Under the pieces are notes generated by a model. The model was not told the origin of the DNA. It saw only the letters and a program-made list of their open reading frames with translations, and made no database searches. The position numbers were made by a program, and so were the translations under genes. This document shows positions 1 through 7,895 of a stretch of 64,000 nucleotides of DNA, piece by piece; position 1 is the first letter of the stretch; each line of letters begins with the position of its first letter. The DNA is from a bacterium (lineage in GTDB: Bacteria; Hinthialibacterota; Hinthialibacteria; OLB16), in the NCBI GenBank assembly GCA_022072055.1, contig JAJVIK010000021.1, positions 94,189-158,188 on the forward strand, in the 5' to 3' direction.

Positions 1-522
1 TATATTGAAGAAACTCCAAGTCAGAACAATGAATGCTAGAGTCGTCGTTAACAAGATGAAGAGTAATCTCGATCCGGATCTCATCCACCAGAGCAAAAGG
101 TTTCCGGCGGCAAGGAGCAGAACCGCCATGGGAAGGGTGTAGACCACCGCGCGCTCCGCATTGAGTAGCGGGGGATGTAGAAGCAGCAGGGCGAGCGCTC
201 CGACTCGCCCCCATGTCGGAACCGCCAGAGCCTTCAGGAGCCCGTAGGTCAGAAGAGCAACCATCCACCCACAAAGGAGGTACGCCCACTCGAACGCGGT
301 CGGAAGAACCGGATCGGGAAAGGCTTTGACCATCCCCCCAAGAAAGAGGTTGAAAAGGGGGGGCTGGGAGTGCAGGCACAGGATTCCCCTCAAGAGGTCC
401 TCCCTCAGGACTTGCACATCCAGGAAGTGCATCCCATGCAGGGACCCCATGAAGAACGGGTGAGACGGGTACTGGAGGCCGCGTACAACGATGAAAAACA
501 AGGAAACCGCCAGCAGCTCCAT
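1..522 (-). CDS. Polytopic membrane protein, N-terminal part (runs off the left edge)
   Basis: Reading the minus strand from the ATG at 522 gives 174 uninterrupted codons up to the window edge. The product is very hydrophobic. It opens with MELLAVSLFFIVVRGLQYP, then has a loop containing LHSQPPLFNLFLGG, then at least three further membrane spans (AYLLCGWMVALLTYGLL, VGALALLLL, LLFILLTTTLAFIVL). An aromatic or charged loop followed by 'QPPL' resembles the first luminal loop of GT-C (PMT/ArnT-like) glycosyltransferases, but this is only a resemblance. An in-frame TTG at 564, just downstream of GAGGCAGG, is an alternative start. The gene lies 66 bp beyond the DUF1501 gene on the same strand and may end that operon. 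The C-terminus is missing, so the function is open. Confidence 0.6.
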   Translation of the reverse strand, partial: MELLAVSLFFIVVRGLQYPSHPFFMGSLHGMHFLDVQVLREDLLRGILCLHSQPPLFNLFLGGMVKAFPDPVLPTAFEWAYLLCGWMVALLTYGLLKALAVPTWGRVGALALLLLHPPLLNAERAVVYTLPMAVLLLAAGNLLLWWMRSGSRLLFILLTTTLAFIVLTWSFFNI

Positions 523-587
523 CAAGCGCTCGGGAGCGTTCGAGGGTTGCTTTACACAGTTCAAAATCCTGCCTCGCTTCTCCTTCG

Positions 588-2015
588 TCAGGCGAACAGG
601 GCTTCAATCGGTCGCCCCTGCCCCAGGTTGGTCACATAGACTGGCCGACCCTCGGTAATATAGAACTTATCGGCAGGGATTCCAAGGGCAGAGTAAATGG
701 TGGCATACACATCGATCAGCTGAACCGGATTCTCAACCGGGAGCATCGGATGCTCTTCGGCAGTCTTGCCGTAAACAGACCCTCCTTTGATCCCTCCACC
801 GAAGAAAAGCATGCAGTTGCAGCTGCTGAAATGGCCGTGGAATCCGTACATGCTTTCGTTCTCGATCACAAGGCCCTCGCCGGTGGCGGTTTCGGTGAAT
901 CCATCCGGTTCCTGTCCGGCGGCGGGCTTGTCGGCGATGGTGCGCCCGAATTCCGTGGCGACCACCACCAGGGTGCGCTCCAACAGGCCCCGCTCGTGGA
1001 GTTCGCGGAGGAGGGTTCCGATGGGACGGTCGATCTGCTTCTTCATGTCCACCATGCGCTGTCGCCCATTCTCGTGCATGTCGAAACCCTTGAATGGGGC
1101 GTACTGGTATTCCACCTCGACAAAACGCGCCCCCACCTCGATCAGTCTTCGCGCGAGCAGGCACCCCTCGCCAAAGCGGTGCCCGACATCATAAGCCGCG
1201 AGGACTTCCGGCTTCTCATCCCGGGTGAAGTCGAAGGCCTTCTTGACCGGCGAATCCATCATCGCGCGGGCGTCTTCCATCACCTTCATGTAATCCCGGA
1301 CCTTGTTGGCCTCCTGGAGTTCCTTGCCGGCGAGTCCGGTGATGGTTTCCAGGTAGCGCTGGCGGCGGTCGAGACGGTCCACCTTCAACCCCGCCACCGC
1401 GTTCAGCGTCGGCAAGCCCTCTTTCGGCTCGGGAATCATGAAGGGGGCGTGGTTGACCCCATAGAAACCGGGACCGCTGTATTCGTTGATGAAAAGGAAC
1501 TCCTCGTTACTGGTGTTGATATCGCGTCCGATGTCGATGTAGGCCGGAACATTCGGATCACGCCGCCCAAGGACCCTCGAAACGACCGACCCCATACTGG
1601 GGGCCTTGAATCCCGCCGGGAACAGATAACCTGTTTTCATGTAATACTGCGCCTTGAGGTGGACCGCTCCAAACTTGGTCTGGTTGGTCAGCGTTCGCAG
1701 GATCGCGCCCTTGTCCATCACCGAGGCGATGGTATCGAGGCCCTCTCCCAGAAAGATCCCATCAGCGGCGGTTGGGATGGAGGGGCATGTCCCGAGGATC
1801 TCGCTCCCCTTCATGCCGGGGCTATAGGGGGTGTGCTTCTTGGGGTCCCAAGTGTCGGTTTGCCCGATGCCGCCCGGCAGCCAGATCAGGATCATGGCGT
1901 CGGCGGACCCCCTCGGTTTGGGGGCCGGCTCCTTGGGTTGTCCGAAAAGCGGCGAGGCGAGGGACACCCCCGCTCCCACAGCCAGACTGCTCTTCAGGAA
2001 TTCACGACGCTGCAT
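588..2015 (-). CDS. DUF1501 family Tat-exported protein
   Basis: 475 residues. The N-terminus QRREFLKSSLAVGAG is a twin-arginine signal, so the protein is exported folded. The body has the layout of DUF1501 (sulfatase/alkaline phosphatase-like fold): ILIWLPGGIGQTDTWDPK near the start, a middle with LARRLIEVGARFVEVEY, and VVVATEFGRT followed by GFHGHFSSCN towards the end. DUF1501 proteins are abundant in Planctomycetes and relatives and are nearly always paired with PSCyt/PSD1 proteins; their reaction is unknown. The ATG at 2015 has a strong SD (GGAGGAGGCA). It starts 19 nt after the PSD1 stop, so the two genes form an operon. Confidence 0.9.
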   Translation of the reverse strand: MQRREFLKSSLAVGAGVSLASPLFGQPKEPAPKPRGSADAMILIWLPGGIGQTDTWDPKKHTPYSPGMKGSEILGTCPSIPTAADGIFLGEGLDTIASVMDKGAILRTLTNQTKFGAVHLKAQYYMKTGYLFPAGFKAPSMGSVVSRVLGRRDPNVPAYIDIGRDINTSNEEFLFINEYSGPGFYGVNHAPFMIPEPKEGLPTLNAVAGLKVDRLDRRQRYLETITGLAGKELQEANKVRDYMKVMEDARAMMDSPVKKAFDFTRDEKPEVLAAYDVGHRFGEGCLLARRLIEVGARFVEVEYQYAPFKGFDMHENGRQRMVDMKKQIDRPIGTLLRELHERGLLERTLVVVATEFGRTIADKPAAGQEPDGFTETATGEGLVIENESMYGFHGHFSSCNCMLFFGGGIKGGSVYGKTAEEHPMLPVENPVQLIDVYATIYSALGIPADKFYITEGRPVYVTNLGQGRPIEALFA

Positions 2016-2034
2016 TGCCTCCTCCGAGTCTTAC

Positions 2035-4158
2035 TCAGTCAATATACTGAAACATCGGGCTGCTCACAAACGCCCAGAGCATGTCTCCCACGGCGGCAAC
2101 CTTGGGGTCGGGCGATTCCTCCTCATCCGAGGCGCCGGGAGGTTCGGAAAACGCCAGGCCGGCCTCAAAGAACTCGACGCCGGCGCGGAGCGCTTCCGGG
2201 CTTGGGGGCCTCGAAAGAGCGCGGAGATGAAGGTCTGTCACTATCCTCTCCGCATCCCCCGTTTTGACCATCTCCGCGAGCGCGGGCCCGGTGTAGATCC
2301 GCTCGTGGAATTCGGTCCCGTTCAGGAGTTCGAGGGCCTGAACCACGGCCACGTCATCCGGCCTCGCCGTGCTCACCTCGTTGCGAGTGGAGGGACGTCC
2401 CAGAGCGCGGGTGAGGGGCGTGGATTCATCATCCTGATAGGTCTTCGCCTTCCCCCGCCACTCGCTCATTCCGACCACCAACATCAGACTATCGAGGATC
2501 TGCTCGGCGGTGAGCCGCCTCAAGGACGGAGATCTGAAATAGCGCGGCAGGTCCGGCTTGGCGATATCATACTGGTCCTCGTATCGGGGATCATGGCGCA
2601 GCTGATAGGTCCGGCTGGTCAGGATCATTCGGATGGTGTGCTTGAGGTCATATCCGTGGCGCATGAAATCATCCGCGAGCCACTCCAGCAGCTCCGGGTG
2701 GCTTGGGGGGCGATCCAGTCGGAAATCATCCGCCGGCTCGAACAATCCCAGGCCCATGTGCCGCTTCCAAAGCCGGTTCACAATGGCCTTGGCGAAACGT
2801 GGGTTGGTCGGGTCCACGAGGAGCTGCGCCACGCGGCGGAGTCGCCCGTTCATATCCGATGGGACATCCTTCGGCGCGCCGGGGATATCGAACATGAATG
2901 CGGTCTCAATGAACTGCCCCGTGGGCTCCTCGCAACGGATGAGCTCCAGATTCCCTTCGCTGAAATATCCGGCGAAGGCATAGAAGCGGGTTTGTGTCCA
3001 CTCCTTGTTTTCGAAATGGTTGTGGCAGCTCGCGCATTTCATCGAGGTGCCGAGAAACACCTGCGCGGCATTGGCGGCGCTTTGAGTGGTCTTCTTGGTG
3101 TCACTGTTCAGGATGTATTTTGGAGGATGATTGGGCATCCCTGTGTCGATCAGCTCCGCGACCATGACATCGTAGGGCTTGTTTCGGAGGAAACTGTCGT
3201 ACGCCCAATCCCGGTAGTTTCCGTGGGTCCCCACCCCGCCCTGGTGATTGCCGTTGCTGCACAGGGCATCTTCCCAAAATGGCGTCCAGTGTGCGGCATA
3301 CTCCTCGTTGCGCGCGAGCAGGCTGTCCACCAACCGTTCCCGCTTTTGGGGTTCGGAATCACCAAGAAAAGCCTGAGCCTCCTCAACGGATGGGATCCGC
3401 CCCACCAAGTCGAGAAAAACCCGGCGGACAAAGGTCGCATCATCACAAACCTCGGGCACGAATCGGCTCAGCTCGGGATCCTCCTGAGACTCCCACCTCG
3501 CGGCAATGAAACGATCAATGGGGTTATAGACCGGGGCCTTCACCTCCGGGGGAGTCGGGGCTGGTGGAAGATACGCGAGACGGAGGTTCCGCTTGCGGAT
3601 CAGCTGCTCGGCGGGGTCCGCCACGAATAGAATCTCTTGAATCTCCTCCGGGCTTGGTCCCTCGCTGATGTGGCGGTCGGGAACCGAGTTCGCGTCGGCG
3701 GCTTCCTCCGCCTCCAGCCCCGTGTCATCTCTCGCGCCGCCGAGAATCCAGAGGCGGATCAAATCGACCTCCTCCTCGGAAAGTGGAGGCTCATCCTTGG
3801 GCATCTGGGGCTCAAGCAAGCCGCTGACATACAGGACCACCGCGCTCTGGTCCGGCTTCCCCGGGATTACACCCGGCCCGGCGGATCCCCCCTCCTTCAG
3901 GAGGTTCTCCACCGAGGTCACGTCAAACATCCCCTTGGGCTTCTTCCCCGAGTGGCACCCCAGGCATTTGTGGTCGAGGATGGGGCGGATGTCGCGAGAA
4001 AAACTCACCTTCCCCGCCTCATCCGGATCGAGATCGCGGATCGGGATGGGGCCCCCCATGCAAACCGGGAGGATGGTGAGGGAAAAAGCCAAAAGGAGAC
4101 CCAGGAATGACCATCCAGGGAGCGGTATGGACTGAGGCCTTTGCGAGGATCGACGCAT
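2035..4158 (-). CDS. PSCyt1-PSCyt2(DUF1549)-PSD1(DUF1553) secreted cytochrome-like protein
   Basis: 707 residues with an N-terminal membrane or signal segment (WSFLGLLLAFSLTILPV). A PSCyt1 (planctomycete cytochrome C-like) module follows, with a CxxCH haem motif in HKCLGCHSG (C65, C68, H69). The DUF1549 (PSCyt2) module spans roughly residues 205-410 and holds a second CxxCH in MKCASCHNHF. The DUF1553 (PSD1) module fills the rest, with LWKRHMGLGLFEP and the terminal SSPMFQYID. This is the standard architecture and partner of DUF1501 proteins. Genome context in other bacteria links such pairs to polysaccharide use, but no activity is proven. It is the first gene of an operon with the DUF1501 gene. 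Confidence 0.9.
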   Translation of the reverse strand: MRRSSQRPQSIPLPGWSFLGLLLAFSLTILPVCMGGPIPIRDLDPDEAGKVSFSRDIRPILDHKCLGCHSGKKPKGMFDVTSVENLLKEGGSAGPGVIPGKPDQSAVVLYVSGLLEPQMPKDEPPLSEEEVDLIRLWILGGARDDTGLEAEEAADANSVPDRHISEGPSPEEIQEILFVADPAEQLIRKRNLRLAYLPPAPTPPEVKAPVYNPIDRFIAARWESQEDPELSRFVPEVCDDATFVRRVFLDLVGRIPSVEEAQAFLGDSEPQKRERLVDSLLARNEEYAAHWTPFWEDALCSNGNHQGGVGTHGNYRDWAYDSFLRNKPYDVMVAELIDTGMPNHPPKYILNSDTKKTTQSAANAAQVFLGTSMKCASCHNHFENKEWTQTRFYAFAGYFSEGNLELIRCEEPTGQFIETAFMFDIPGAPKDVPSDMNGRLRRVAQLLVDPTNPRFAKAIVNRLWKRHMGLGLFEPADDFRLDRPPSHPELLEWLADDFMRHGYDLKHTIRMILTSRTYQLRHDPRYEDQYDIAKPDLPRYFRSPSLRRLTAEQILDSLMLVVGMSEWRGKAKTYQDDESTPLTRALGRPSTRNEVSTARPDDVAVVQALELLNGTEFHERIYTGPALAEMVKTGDAERIVTDLHLRALSRPPSPEALRAGVEFFEAGLAFSEPPGASDEEESPDPKVAAVGDMLWAFVSSPMFQYID

Positions 4159-4337
4159 GAATTTCTAACCTTGGGCGAAAGCTGGTCTAACGGAAGACCC
4201 CTCCAATTTAGGCTCGCAAGAGGGTCTTGGCAAGCAAGAAACGCCTGCCCCGGTTCGGACTTGCGGAGGAGACGGAGTTGGGAGGACCCTCGGGGATTCC
4301 CCTAGGTTGCCTCTAACAGATTTCTAACATTTTTTTG

Positions 4338-4366
4338 TTGACGGGGCCTTGTTCGAGGATTATCGT
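4338..4366 (+). promoter_or_regulatory. Sigma-70-like promoter for the 4.4-kb secreted protein gene
   Basis: A -35 TTGACG (4338-4343) is separated by exactly 17 nt from TATCGT (4361-4366), about 70 nt upstream of the ATG at 4436. An AT-rich tract (ACATTTTTTTG) lies just upstream. The same -10 hexamer and spacing recur in front of the histidine kinase gene. Confidence 0.5.
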
Positions 4367-4435
4367 CAGACCTTCTCCCCAACATGGGGTTTGCAGTCAA
4401 ATCGATTATGGTCCAAAGAAGGAGGAAGTGTTGCA

Positions 4436-6787
4436 ATGAGAAAACGAATCTTTGTTCGAGGGTTGTTTGTGCTGAGCATCGGGGCCTTATGCCTTTTCGG
4501 CGTCACGCCTTCACCGGCGGCGACTTATTTCAGCGAGAGCTTTGACTCTTATTCGGACAACTCGGGGATGTTTTCCGCGGGATGGGTTTCACGGAACTTC
4601 CAGGAACTGTTTGACAACGGAGATGTTCAGGGCACAAACGGGCAGCCGCACAACGAGGGAGCCAAATGGGGTCTGAAAGGGGATCCCCAATTCCCACAGG
4701 GCGGCCGGATCAATCCGCCGGATCGGAATGGCGGCACCACCGGCGGCAAGTACATCATCAGCGATTCGGATAACGCGCCGATCAGCGACGGCGGCAACCC
4801 GGACGCCGGCTATGCCATCACCTCTCCCGCCTTCAACTGCTCCAGCGCGGCTGGGTCGGTTTATCTTCACTGCTCCATCGGCGCGATCCTGAATGACAAT
4901 GACACCGCGGTCTTCGAGGTCTATGTGTCAGGAAACAACGGCGCCACATGGAACCTGGTCCTCCAGCGGGTTTCCCCCGGTTCGCCGCTATCGACCACCG
5001 CGAACGCGGATGGCATCCATGGCGTGGTGGATATTGATATCACCGCGCACGCGGCGGGGAACGCCCAGGTCAAGGTTCGCTTCACCTCCAGGGCCAACAG
5101 CGATGGTTGGTGGGTGACCGTGGATGACATCGTGGTCGATGACATCAACTACGGCTTCAACAACGCGACCACCTTGTTCGGTCCGGAGGGCTTCGCCGGG
5201 GCGGCGGACACAATCCCGGCCGGATGGGCCAGAACCACCGCCCACGGCGCCGGGAACCAGTGGCAGGTTGGGTACTTGAACCGCCACACGACCGTTGTCG
5301 CGGGGATTATCGGGCAGTCGATCAACCGCTTGGACACCACTTACGCGACCTTTGAGTCCGGCGAGGATGGATTCGGCGTGACTGGGGACGGCGCGGATAA
5401 TGAGACCCTCACAACCCCAACGATCAATTGCGGGTCTTTCAACCAGATCTTCCTGCACTTTGACTCGGAAATCGCCCCGAAGAATGAAGTCGCCAACGTG
5501 CTGGTCAGCATCGACAACGGGACAACTTTTGACCCGGCGCCCGTGTGGACATACAACAATTACGGGGACAACGACGAAGATTCAACCTACACCCACCATG
5601 TGGTTCCAGTTGCGTTGGCGGCCAATCAAGCCCAAGTCAAGTTCCGATTCCTGTTCCAGACCGCGGGGGACGAGCTCTATTGGGCGGTTGACAATGTGTT
5701 GGTGACCGGTCGGAACGGCGACACGGCGCCCGACGCCCCCACAATCAGCCACGCGAATCCGACGTTCACCTTGAACCAGGCGGTGAGCAGCCAGGGCCTC
5801 ACGGGCTTCAACACCACCGCCTACAGCACTTCGGGCACCGGGACTCATGGGCGCACCGACTGGCAGGTTTTGCGTGTGGGCGGCACCACCCCCGTGGCGA
5901 GCGGCTCGACCACAACCGGAGACCTGACCGCAATCCGGATCAACGGCGTGGAGTCCCCCGGCAATTACGTGGTGCGCGCGCGTCACGTCTCCCTTCAGGA
6001 CCAGGTTGCCGGACTTTACGGCCCGGACTTGGCCTTCACGGTGGGGGGACCCCAGTTCACGGTCCAGCGCTACTGTGAGGATTTCGACTCCCTGGCCGGT
6101 TCCCTGCTCCCGGCGGCCTCGGAGGCGGTCGGCCAGTGCGCGGGCGGAATCGCCGACCTCTTTCTGCTCGGCTGGACCCACACCCCGCCCGCGGGCTGGA
6201 ACGTGGACAACAGCGAGCTCCGGACCAACAACGGCACACTGGAGTGGTATGGGTGGTCGTTTGCCACGCTGGAGTTTTGGGTGGACGCCGACGATCAGGA
6301 TCGCTCCGCGTTCACCAAGTCCCTGGGCGTGCTCGCAATTGCGGACGCGGACGAGTATGACGACTGCAACGGCGCGGCGGGTCCGGATAACACCGTGGAT
6401 GCCGCCTATTACACCACACTTTCCTCGCCGCCGATCGCGATTCCCGCGAATGAGCCGATCCTGATCACCTTCGACAGCCATTACCGTCAGGAGAACCCCC
6501 AGCAGGCCGAGGTGACCGTGTCGTTCGATGGCGGACCCACCCAGCAGATTCTGTACTATTGCTGCGAGGGGGACCCCGTGACCGGAGACAATGCCGGCGT
6601 CGATGTCCAGAACGCGGGCATCGTGCTGAATGTCCCCGCTCAGCCGGCCAACTCCAACATGGTCGTGAACTGGCGCTACTTCACCGCCAGCAACGACTGG
6701 TTCTGGGCCATCGACAACTTCTGTGTGTACTCGGAGGTTGGACCTGGCGAAGGTTCGAGTGTGGACGATTGGAACCTGTACGAATAA
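4436..6787 (+). CDS. Large secreted multi-module protein, beta-sandwich-like
   Basis: 783 residues from the ATG at 4436, chosen because AAGGAGGAAG precedes it and a Sec signal follows at once (RKRIFVRGLFVLSIGALCLF). The 87 nt of open frame upstream overlap the promoter. Three modules of about 220-250 residues can be seen. Each opens near FxESFDS or a similar 'F..G....GW' element and closes with a matching strand: WWVTVDDIVVDD, YWAVDNVLVTG, FWAIDNFCVY. This pattern is typical of secreted jelly-roll/MAM-like adhesive or carbohydrate-binding modules. A fibronectin-like segment (DTAPDAPTISHANPTF) sits between modules 2 and 3. There is no catalytic motif and no C-terminal sorting signal. It is followed by a pseudopilin gene, so secretion through a pseudopilus system is possible. 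Confidence 0.75.
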   Translation: MRKRIFVRGLFVLSIGALCLFGVTPSPAATYFSESFDSYSDNSGMFSAGWVSRNFQELFDNGDVQGTNGQPHNEGAKWGLKGDPQFPQGGRINPPDRNGGTTGGKYIISDSDNAPISDGGNPDAGYAITSPAFNCSSAAGSVYLHCSIGAILNDNDTAVFEVYVSGNNGATWNLVLQRVSPGSPLSTTANADGIHGVVDIDITAHAAGNAQVKVRFTSRANSDGWWVTVDDIVVDDINYGFNNATTLFGPEGFAGAADTIPAGWARTTAHGAGNQWQVGYLNRHTTVVAGIIGQSINRLDTTYATFESGEDGFGVTGDGADNETLTTPTINCGSFNQIFLHFDSEIAPKNEVANVLVSIDNGTTFDPAPVWTYNNYGDNDEDSTYTHHVVPVALAANQAQVKFRFLFQTAGDELYWAVDNVLVTGRNGDTAPDAPTISHANPTFTLNQAVSSQGLTGFNTTAYSTSGTGTHGRTDWQVLRVGGTTPVASGSTTTGDLTAIRINGVESPGNYVVRARHVSLQDQVAGLYGPDLAFTVGGPQFTVQRYCEDFDSLAGSLLPAASEAVGQCAGGIADLFLLGWTHTPPAGWNVDNSELRTNNGTLEWYGWSFATLEFWVDADDQDRSAFTKSLGVLAIADADEYDDCNGAAGPDNTVDAAYYTTLSSPPIAIPANEPILITFDSHYRQENPQQAEVTVSFDGGPTQQILYYCCEGDPVTGDNAGVDVQNAGIVLNVPAQPANSNMVVNWRYFTASNDWFWAIDNFCVYSEVGPGEGSSVDDWNLYE

Positions 6788-6814
6788 AGCCCCGCGCGGG
6801 CTTCCGAGGGTAAG

Positions 6815-6849
6815 GGGTGGGGCGGACCGAGAATCGGTCCGCCCCACCC
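6815..6849 (+). terminator. 16-bp perfect hairpin between the secreted protein and pseudopilin genes
   Basis: GGGTGGGGCGGACCGA (left arm, 6815-6830) pairs perfectly with 6834-6849 across a GAA loop. No T-run follows on either strand, so it is not a textbook Rho-independent terminator. It may stabilise the 3' end of the upstream mRNA or set the ratio between the two genes. Confidence 0.5.
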
Positions 6850-6877
6850 AGTCATTCATAATGAGGGAGTCATTCCA

Positions 6878-7594
6878 ATGAAGAGAGTGGGAAGTTTACG
6901 AGTAAAGCGCGCTGGTGGTTTCACCCTTATCGAGTTACTGATCGTCATCGCCATCGTCCTTATTCTGATTGCCATCGCGCTGCCCAATTTCCTTGAGGCT
7001 CAGGTTCGGGCGCGTGTCGCCAAAGCCAAGGGGGAGATTCGGACTTACGCCACCGCCCTTGAGTCGTACCGAATCGACAACGGGGGCTATCCCCGAGACC
7101 ACGATTCCGCTTGGCCCAATCCGGTCGCGGGCGACCAGGACGGATACACCCAGCTGACCAGTCCCATCAAGTACCTGACCGAGCTTCCGCGCGATCCGTT
7201 CGGCGAGAGTGTGGACACGGGCGGAACGATCGGTGGGGGCGCTTATCGAAACCGAGCGCTTTACTATGAGGGGGGATCGGGTTCCGACGACCTGACCCGC
7301 TGCGGGAGCTTGGCCGGAAATCGTTACATGATTTACCAGAGTCAGGCGCGTCGGAAATGGGCCGCGGCCACCTGCATTCACGCTTACATGACCTTCAGCA
7401 TTGGCCCGGATCACAACGACACCACTGGCGGCAATGATGATTTCCCCTACGGCACCACGTTTGGCATTTACAATCCAACCAATGGAACCAACAGCAATGG
7501 GGATATTTACAAGACAGTCGGTGAGTGGCGCCGCGGACAAGTCTTCCGGGAAACAGGCAGCGGAGTTGTCCGCTACCAGGGAGAGGGTGAGTAG
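6878..7594 (+). CDS. Type II secretion-type pseudopilin (prepilin-like N-terminus)
   Basis: 238 residues. The class III signal is canonical: a basic leader (KRVGSLRVKRAGG), cleavage before Phe in GG/FTLIELLIVIAIVLILIA, Glu at +5 of the mature protein, then a helix ending ALPNFLEAQVRARVAKAKGE. A prepilin peptidase would cleave and N-methylate it. The globular part begins with ATALESYRIDNGGYP, a signature of the GspG-like pseudopilins that are common in FCB/PVC-type genomes. SD-like GAGGGAG precedes the ATG. No secretion ATPase, secretin or peptidase gene lies in the window, so this is one of several dispersed pseudopilins. It is probably co-expressed with the secreted protein upstream. Confidence 0.88.
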   Translation: MKRVGSLRVKRAGGFTLIELLIVIAIVLILIAIALPNFLEAQVRARVAKAKGEIRTYATALESYRIDNGGYPRDHDSAWPNPVAGDQDGYTQLTSPIKYLTELPRDPFGESVDTGGTIGGGAYRNRALYYEGGSGSDDLTRCGSLAGNRYMIYQSQARRKWAAATCIHAYMTFSIGPDHNDTTGGNDDFPYGTTFGIYNPTNGTNSNGDIYKTVGEWRRGQVFRETGSGVVRYQGEGE

Positions 7595-7630
7595 GACGAA
7601 TCCCTGCAACCAGATCCCGGATCGAAGCCG

Positions 7631-7667
7631 GCCTGGGGCAGCTCGACATGGGAGGGCTGCCCCAGGC
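7631..7667 (+). terminator. Hairpin after the pseudopilin gene
   Basis: The arms 7631-7642 and 7656-7667 are exactly complementary (12 bp) and lie 36 nt after the pseudopilin stop. The following bases are not T-rich, so termination would be Rho-assisted or inefficient. Confidence 0.45.
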
Positions 7668-7794
7668 TCGATTCCCTGGTCCCACCTCTGAGGGACCGAC
7701 TCAGCGGACCATTCCACTGAGGGCAATCCTCGGCCATCAGAACTCCCCTGCTCCCCTAATCGAGCGATTGCCTCGATAGGTCTGCATTTTTTTC

Positions 7795-7823
7795 TTGTCA
7801 CCGAGTGACTTTTGTGTTATCGT
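7795..7823 (+). promoter_or_regulatory. Promoter of the hybrid histidine kinase gene
   Basis: TTGTCA (7795-7800), a 17-nt spacer and TATCGT (7818-7823) lie 73 nt before the ATG at 7896. The position overlaps the upstream in-frame start at 7812 and therefore argues against that start. Confidence 0.45.
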
Positions 7824-7895
7824 CCACTTGACGAATCGGATATATTTGACCGCCGCTGGATGTTTTCAACGGCTAGGTCCGAGTGGGGGCAGAAG

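Larger units (their letters stand above)
7595..7895. other. Non-coding stretch between pseudopilin and histidine kinase genes
   Basis: 301 bp. It holds a 12-bp perfect hairpin at 7631-7667 (arms GCCTGGGGCAGC and its complement, 13-nt loop, no T-tract), which probably ends the pseudopilin transcript. It also holds the kinase promoter at 7795-7823. I see no other coding or structural signal. Confidence 0.5.

Noticed and set aside
370..639. Plus-strand frame of 89 codons
   Set aside because: It is antisense to the membrane protein and DUF1501 genes, has no SD and no recognisable motif.
750..3630. Long plus-strand frames opposite the DUF1501 and PSD1 genes
   Set aside because: They are shadows of GC-rich coding DNA: composition is Arg/Pro/Gly-rich, and the minus frames carry clear family motifs.
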